Source: Cryptomeria japonica
Lineage: Eukaryota; Streptophyta; Pinopsida; Cupressales; Cupressaceae
Direction of reading: 5' to 3'
DNA length: 60,000 nucleotides
NCBI RefSeq assembly: GCF_030272615.1
Contig: NC_081412.1
Span: forward strand, 40,790,791-40,850,790
Shown: positions 54,495 through 60,000 of the stretch, in pieces
Numbering within the stretch: the first letter of the stretch is position 1
Layout: each line of letters opens with the position of its first letter
Notes under the pieces: generated by a model
What the model was told of the DNA's origin: nothing
What the model saw: the letters and a program-made list of their open reading frames with translations, nothing else
Database searches by the model: none
Made by a program: the position numbers and the translations under genes

Positions 54495-56955
54495 TTAGTT
54501 CACTTCATGATGGGGCAGAACCCCTAATTCACCTCTTAAATAGGTAAATGTAGTCTTCAGTGAGGGTTTAGTGAATATGTCTGCTAGCTACTCCTTACTG
54601 GAAACATGTTCTAGTACAACCTCCTTATTCTGAACTTTCTCTCTCAAGAAGTGATATTTAAGATCAATGTGCTTAGTTCTAGCATGCAATATCGGATTCT
54701 TGTTAATATTTATTGCACTTGTGTTATCACAAAATATATTCACCGGTTCAGATACAGGTACTTTGAAACCTTCCAATACATGCTTCATCCAAATTGCTTG
54801 AGTGCAGTTTATAAAAGCTGCCACATATTTTGCTTCAGCTGTAGATTGGGAAATACAGCTCTGCTTCTTACTTGTCCATAATACTAACCTTCCACCGAGA
54901 AAGAATGCTCCACCAGTTGTGCTTTTTCGGTCATCCATATTACCTTCCCAATTGGTATCAGTATATACCTTGAGATTATAGTCACCATTATATGGATAGC
55001 ACAATCCATAATCAACTATTCCTTTTAGATATATAAGAATCCTTTTGACAGCTACCAAGTGGGATTCTCTTGGAAATTTCTGAAAATGAGCTACTATGCC
55101 TACTACATGAGCAATATCCGGTCTGTTGTGCACCACATAGTGTAGTTTACCGATCATTGATTGGTACTCCTTTTCATTTAACAGTGTTGAATCATCTTCC
55201 TTAGTCAGTTTATAGCCAGTCACCATCGGTGTACCAACTGGTTTTCTTTCCTCCATGCCAAATGTCTTCAATACCTCTTTGACATACTTGGACTGGGTAA
55301 TAAAAATACCCTCTTTCATTTGTTGAATCTATAAACCAATGAAGAACTTTATTTCTCCTATCAAAGACATCTCAAACTCTTTCTTCATTTCATCTGCAAA
55401 TGCATGACTCATTTTATCATCTCCTCCAAAGATTATGTCATCCACAAACACTTCACAGATCAGAATCTGATCACCTTCTGATTTCAAGTAGATGTTGTTA
55501 TCTTCACTTGTTTTTTGAAATCCAATCTTCACAAGATGAGAGTGTAGTCTTTCATACCATGCCCTAGGTGCTTGTTTCAGTCCATACAAGGCTTTGTGTA
55601 ATATACACACCATGTCACTATCTTCTGATAAGGCAAACCCTTTTGGTTGCTTTATATACACTTCCTCTTCTAGGATTCCATTCAGAAAAGAAGACTTCAC
55701 ATCCATCTGATAAACCTTAAATCCCTTAAATGCTGCAAATGCAAGTAGCATTTGAACATGTTCTAGTCTAGCCATGGGAGAAAAGGTTTCGCTATAGTCT
55801 TCTCCCTCCTCCAGAGCATATCCCTTGCATACAAGCCTAGCCTTGTTTCTTACATATGTGCCTTCTTCATTCAGCTTACTCCTGAAGACCCATTTGGTAC
55901 CTAAGACATTTTGATGTTCTGGTTTGGGCACCAAAGACCATGTTGCATTCTTTTCTACCAGGTCTAGCTCCTCTTCCATTACTTTAATCTAGTCTGTAAG
56001 AGATTCTCTTGAAGTCTTGGGTTCAAATTCAGAAATCATGCAAGAATTCTCCTTTACTTTTATTCTTGTGACTTTCCCTGCATCTTTATCTCCTATGATT
56101 TGCTTTGGATCATGATGTAGCTTTACATATCTAGGAATGAATCTAGCCTGATCTACTAGCTTGTCTTCTTCTTCTTCACTAACCTCTTCTTCTTCTCCTA
56201 TTACAGCTTCTACCGATACAGGAACACTGAGATCTTTACAAGTTTCTTTCTTAACTGGTTCCCAGAAGGCTATACCCGATTCATCTTCCACTTCTTCACT
56301 GCATGTTTCCTCAAGTTCCTCAAGGGATTCATCAACCCTGACATTGATACTTTCAATAATTTTCTGAGTTCTATTGTTGTAGCAGTTGAGAGCTTTTCTC
56401 TTAGTGGAATATCCCAGAAATATTCCTTCATCACATTTTGCATCAAATTTTCTCAAATTCTCACCTCTCTTGATATAGCACTTACTACCAAACACTTTAA
56501 AGTAACTCACAGTGGGAGTTCACCCAGTCCAATACTCATAAGGGGTTTTATCTTTGCCTTTCTTAATGAGTACCCGATTCATAGTATAGACTGCAGTGCT
56601 CACCACTTCTCTCCAAAAAGTGTGAGCAACCTTTCCTTGGATCACCATTGTTCTAGTCGCTTCAACTACAATCCTGTTATTTCTTTCTGCTATGCCATTC
56701 TATTGTGGTTTCCTTGGGGTAGACAACTGCCTCTTGATACCATTATCTTCATAGTACTTATTGAATTCATCAGAAGTGAATTCTCCTCCTTGATTAGTTC
56801 TCAGACAATTTATCTTTTTACCACTTTCTTTCTCTACTAATGCTATAAAAGCTTTGAACTTTCCAAATGCTTCAAACTTGTCTTTCAAGAATGTGACCCA
56901 CATCATTCTTGAGCAGTCATCAGTAAGAATCATAAAATACCTATCTCCCTAAATA
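54495..56955 (-). pseudogene. E7 integrase core, RT and RNase H
   Basis: One minus-strand frame from 56933 to the stop at 54495, with stops at about 56698, 56511, 55987, 55326 and 54586. The integrase second catalytic position reads Asn (LRTNQGGEFTS, near 56790-56810), then a C-terminal GKFDAKCDEGIFLGYST-like region (56420-56460). RT starts near 55979 with EEELDLVEKNATWSLVPKP, then YQMDVKSSFLNG and FVDDIIFGG (about 55426-55452). RNase H has DTNWEGN, DDRKSTTGGAFF, STAEAKY (usually AEAEY) and FCDNTSAININKNP, ending DIFTKPSLK. Confidence 0.9.
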
Positions 56956-56958
56956 CTT

Positions 56959-58611
56959 CTAGTTTTCATAGGACCACACAAAATCAGTATGCACAAGATC
57001 AAGTAAATTTTCTGCTGAGAAAGACTTACCTTTAAAAGTTGAGGAATACATCTTCCCAAGTTGACTTTCTCTGCACAAAGAATTCTCTAGTTTGTTCAAC
57101 AAAGGTAATCCTCTTACCGCCATGATCTTACCGGCTTTAATAATGTTTTCAAAGTTCATATGATAGAGTCTCCTATGCCATATCCAACTATTATCAAACT
57201 TAGCCATTAGACACCGACTTATCTTGGCATTCAACTGAAATAGGTTACCTCTGGTTTTCTTACTAGTGGAAATAAGCTCACCACTCTTCCCAATTATACT
57301 ACAAATTCTACCTTTGAATTCCAGAACTAATCCTTTGTCATTCAGCTGAGCAACACTCAACAGGTTATGCTTAAGACCTTCTACCTAGTAGACATCATCT
57401 GCACTTCTCTTTCCATTCAGTGAGATGGATCCTTTACCTTTCACCAAGAATGGTGCATCATTGCCAAATTTGACAACACCTCCATCATATTCCTCCAAAG
57501 ACATAAAATTTCTCTGGTCACTAGTCATGTGGTGAGAACAACCACTATCAATTATCCACTCATTAGAGTTTTCAATGTGAGAGACAAGAGCTTTCTTGTC
57601 ATGCACTTCTTTCTTTACTGCTACAAACACTATGTCTTCATTTTCTTCATCCTCTGATTCTTCATCAGTGGCACCTTCATCCACAAAAACTAGACAATTT
57701 CTTCTGTTTCCTCCTTTATACTTTCTGAACCTCTCCGGTTTATCCTTATTGTCATTGTTAGGAAAATTAATAGTTATATGTCCTATCTTGTTGTAGGAAA
57801 AAAATTTCAAAGGAAGTTTCCCTCTATATTTTCCAATTCCCTTCGAAAATCTTTTAGCAAGAAGAGCTTCAAACTCCATTAGAATCTCTTCATCATCCAT
57901 ATCTCTGCATTGTCTGGATTCATAACTGATACTAGTTTCTTTTCCTTTTCTGGATGGTATAGTAGATGCTTTAAAGGCTGACTCAGTCTTTTGAACACTG
58001 CCATCATAGCTATTCAACTCATATACAGTTAACTTTGCAATGATAGAATCTAAGGATACCTTGGTTTTATCAATAGACCTTAGTTCCTGGATAGCAACAA
58101 CTCTGGTTGCATAGATTGGTAATAATGATCTAAGGACTTTACTTACAATAGTGGTATCATCAATAGTTCCACCAGTGCTTTTGATATCACCAACCATGGT
58201 CTTAATCCTAATGCCACATTGTTCAATGGTCTCACCTTCAACCATCCTCATATCCTCAAATTTACCTCTAAGGCTCTCTTCCTTAGCTTTCTTTACATGC
58301 TCATCACCACCATAGATGTTTTTCAGTGTATCCCATACATCCTTAGGTGTTTCCTTGTCTTGTACATCAATAAACTCAATATCTGATAGGCTGCTAATAA
58401 GGGCTTCCATGACTTGCCCATTTTCCTAGATCTCTCTCTTCTGATCATCAGTCAGAGTGCCAGTGCAAGTCACATAGGCATTCTCAACATAGATCCAGTG
58501 TTGAGCACCCATACTCTTGATGTAAATCTTCATTTTGTCCTTCCATATCTTAAAGTTATCTCTATTGAACTTAGGACCTTCCCTCTTCATCATTACAACA
58601 AGATCTTTCAC
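56959..58611 (-). pseudogene. E7 gag, protease and integrase N-terminus
   Basis: One frame from 58611 to 56959, with stops only at 58426 and near 57382. Gag begins KFNRDNFKIWKDKMKIY; its capsid region is at 57960-58410 (ETPKDVWDTLKNIYGG). The zinc knuckle near 57781-57820 reads FFSYNKIGHITINF: all three Cys are replaced and only the His remains. Protease WIIDSGCSHHMT lies near 57530. The pre-integrase zinc site is WHRRLYHMN with CRESQLGK, its second C-x-x-C Cys being Ser. HTDF supplies the first integrase Asp. A frameshift near 56950 separates it from the rest of pol. Confidence 0.85.
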
Positions 58612-58650
58612 CTCAAGCGGTTAAGCTTATATCATCGAGGACCTGGAGGG

Positions 58651-58662
58651 GCTCTGATACCT
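58651..58662 (-). other. E7 primer-binding site
   Basis: The minus strand reads AGGTATCAGAGC, 11 of 12 to the tRNA-Met-type site, two bases from the LTR end. Confidence 0.8.
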
Positions 58663-58664
58663 AT

Positions 58665-58807
58665 TGATGAATAATGATTCACAACAGATACCCCAACTAT
58701 TACTGAGAGGGGGTGGTGAATTAGTACAGGCAAAAATTCTCTCAAAAACTTATCTAGCTAAAGCATTATTAATTGGTTGTCACCATTATTGAACTTAACC
58801 ATGGCAA
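58665..58807 (-). repeat. E7 5' LTR fragment
   Basis: TGATGAATAATG...CATGGCAA matches the first 140 bases of 52796-54216 and then stops at the E8 LTR. The remainder should lie beyond E8, outside the window. Confidence 0.85.
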
Positions 58808-59594
58808 TGTTAGGATTCCCAAAGATACTGAGATGGGGGGGTGAATCAATATCTGACCGGTATAATAATTTTCTTAACTTATAACATGAAAAGCATATCA
58901 AAACTGTGTACCGGTAAACCAAAAATAATGTAGTAAATAAGAATAGTAACCACAACATAAGAGACACACCTTAACACAATATTTTAACGACGAAACCCGA
59001 TGTGGGAAAAACCTCAAAGGGATTTGTGACCCACAATATCCGCTTACTGGCCAATAAGAGAATATTACTACTTACAATAGGGGCCTGCACATGCAGGAAG
59101 GCCAAATGCCTAGAGCTCACTACTCAATTACAAAAGGAAGTCACACTGATTTACAAAAATATTATACTAATCCAATGTCTTGTACTGCTTTAGATCAGCA
59201 TCCACTATGCTAGATTCAGTACCGGTTTAAGCTCTGTAGTATACATAAACCCTTATCCCAATAATTCGCACATTAGGTCTAGTATATTATTTTCATACTT
59301 CGCATTCTAAATGATCTATAATGATCTCATACATATATGAGTCATATTACAATTTGCCAAGTCATCTTACAAAATATTTTACAATTAATTACAAAATACA
59401 CTTAAACAAAATTCCTATCGGCCATGGTGCCGGTGATCAATCTTTTTGGTGCTGGTGATTTGTATACCGATGTAGAGTCTATCGTTGTTGGTGCTTGTGT
59501 CTGTCCGTTGGTATCACATGATTGTAAGGTTGCCATCAATGACAATACCTTCAATCACCTGCAATTTTTCATTGGAGTGTGCATTTTCCCAACA
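58808..59594 (-). repeat. E8 3' LTR
   Basis: Plus-strand ends TGTTAGGATTCCC...TTTTCCCAACA, 787 bp. End motif GAGATGGGGGGGTGAATCA (58829-58847) and hairpin CCTGCACATGCAGG (59084-59097) are present. The second LTR is not in the window, so the ends rest on the TG/CA rule, the abutting polypurine tract and the E7 break. Confidence 0.75.
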
Positions 59595-59781
59595 ATCTCC
59601 CCCTTTGGCATTGATGGCAACACTCATGAGAAAAATAAAATGTCCAAAAAGAATTTCTTACCAAAATATCTCACCAAAACTGTGTTATAAAAAATCCATG
59701 CTCCCCCTAAACTAATGATGTCCTATTCTGATCATTTTTCTCATCTCACTACTCCCCCTTTGACATGAATGACAAAGGTTG
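59595..59781 (-). other. E8 3' untranslated region with polypurine tracts
   Basis: Reversed tracts: ATCTCCCCCTTTGGC at 59595-59609 next to the LTR, GCTCCCCCTAAAC near 59700-59712 and ACTCCCCCTTTGAC near 59751-59764. The spacing and number resemble E6. Confidence 0.7.
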
Positions 59782-60000
59782 TCATTTGTTGTCAGTGGAG
59801 TGCGTTTCCTGCCTGGATCCTTGTATCCTATGGGTTACAATCTGAAAGAGTTCTGCTAATACCAAATTTAGACACTTAGTGAACTTTTCACTATCTTTCA
59901 GTGCAACCTCTGTCCTTTGAATAGTACCGGTGAGGTGATGCATTTGTTCCTCCAGTGTCTTCCGTCCTTGAACAAGTGCCTCAGAGATCTCTTTACTCAA
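59782..60000 (-). CDS. E8 ORF C-terminal fragment, coiled coil
   Basis: 72 codons open to the window edge (ALVQGRKTLEEQMHHLTGTI, VALKDSEKFTKCLNLVLAEL), strongly helical, with a stop at 59782. There is no match to copia RNase H ends such as DIFTKPLP, which normally finish pol at this position. It is comparable in position and style to the C-terminus of E6 ORF2. The upstream part is not in the window, so it is partial and its function is unknown. Confidence 0.45.
   Translation of the reverse strand: MSKEISEALVQGRKTLEEQMHHLTGTIQRTEVALKDSEKFTKCLNLVLAELFQIVTHRIQGSRQETHSTDNK

Larger units (their letters stand above)
52796..58807 (-). mobile_element. E7: Ty1/copia element with gag-pol
   Basis: Minus strand: partial 5' LTR (58665-58807, cut by E8), PBS, gag, protease, integrase, RT, RNase H, polypurine tract and 3' LTR (52796-54216). 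It is the best-preserved copia coding region of the window: most stops are single in-frame changes and there is one clear frameshift near 56950. The family is close to E1. The right flank lies beyond the window, so the TSD cannot be checked. Confidence 0.9.
58808..60000 (-). mobile_element. E8: LTR element, 3' end, truncated by window
   Basis: It is inserted into the E7 5' LTR. The 3' LTR (58808-59594) is followed on the right by its reversed polypurine tract and the end of an ORF. The LTR hairpin and flanking phrases match E2 and E6. The visible ORF end is coiled coil, as in E6 ORF2, so E8 may be another pol-less gag+ORF element. The rest is outside the window. Confidence 0.75.

Overview
The window is about 60 kb of seed-plant nuclear DNA made almost entirely of decayed LTR retrotransposons and simple repeats. 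No host gene, rRNA gene or tRNA gene could be supported. The size of the elements, the depth of nesting, the AT-rich composition and the many old stop-riddled copies fit a very large plant genome. A gymnosperm is my guess, from repeat style only.

Left part (1-15227). Ty1/copia element E1 (plus, 5' end outside the window) ends in a long LTR that carries a probable solo LTR of another family. Next come a gypsy gag/PBS/LTR remnant (minus) and about 1 kb of CT-rich microsatellite. That tract is split by a complete copia element, E2 (7124-13546, TSD TCTCT). After the rest of the CT tract comes a 20-bp minisatellite whose units lie in both orientations, then a miniature TRIM-like element.

Middle part (15228-52447). 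This is a Russian-doll nest. E3 (plus) has 2.46-kb LTRs and encodes only gag. Its 3' LTR is split by E4, a second member of the same family in the opposite orientation. E4 is split twice: by E5, a 14.6-kb Ty3/gypsy element of Tat type (minus) with a second RNase H domain and an antisense 3' reading frame, and by E6 (plus, TSD ATTTG). E6 has gag and a long ORF of unknown function where pol should be. The same minisatellite reappears at the right edge of E3, so the nest sits in or next to that array.

Right part (52448-60000). After the second minisatellite block comes copia element E7 (minus, gag-pol). Its 5' LTR is interrupted by E8 (minus, truncated by the window end), whose visible end resembles E6.

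How they may work together. E1, E2 and E7 carry pol. E3, E4 and E6 lack it, and the visible part of E8 shows none. All the copia elements whose PBS is visible keep a tRNA-Met-type PBS, and all keep a CCCCCTCTCAGT-like LTR end. This fits trans-mobilisation of gag-only and gag+ORF elements by pol-bearing relatives, but that is inference. Every coding region here is interrupted by stops or frameshifts, so none looks active. Element ends come from LTR-pair alignment by eye; differences of a few bases are possible.
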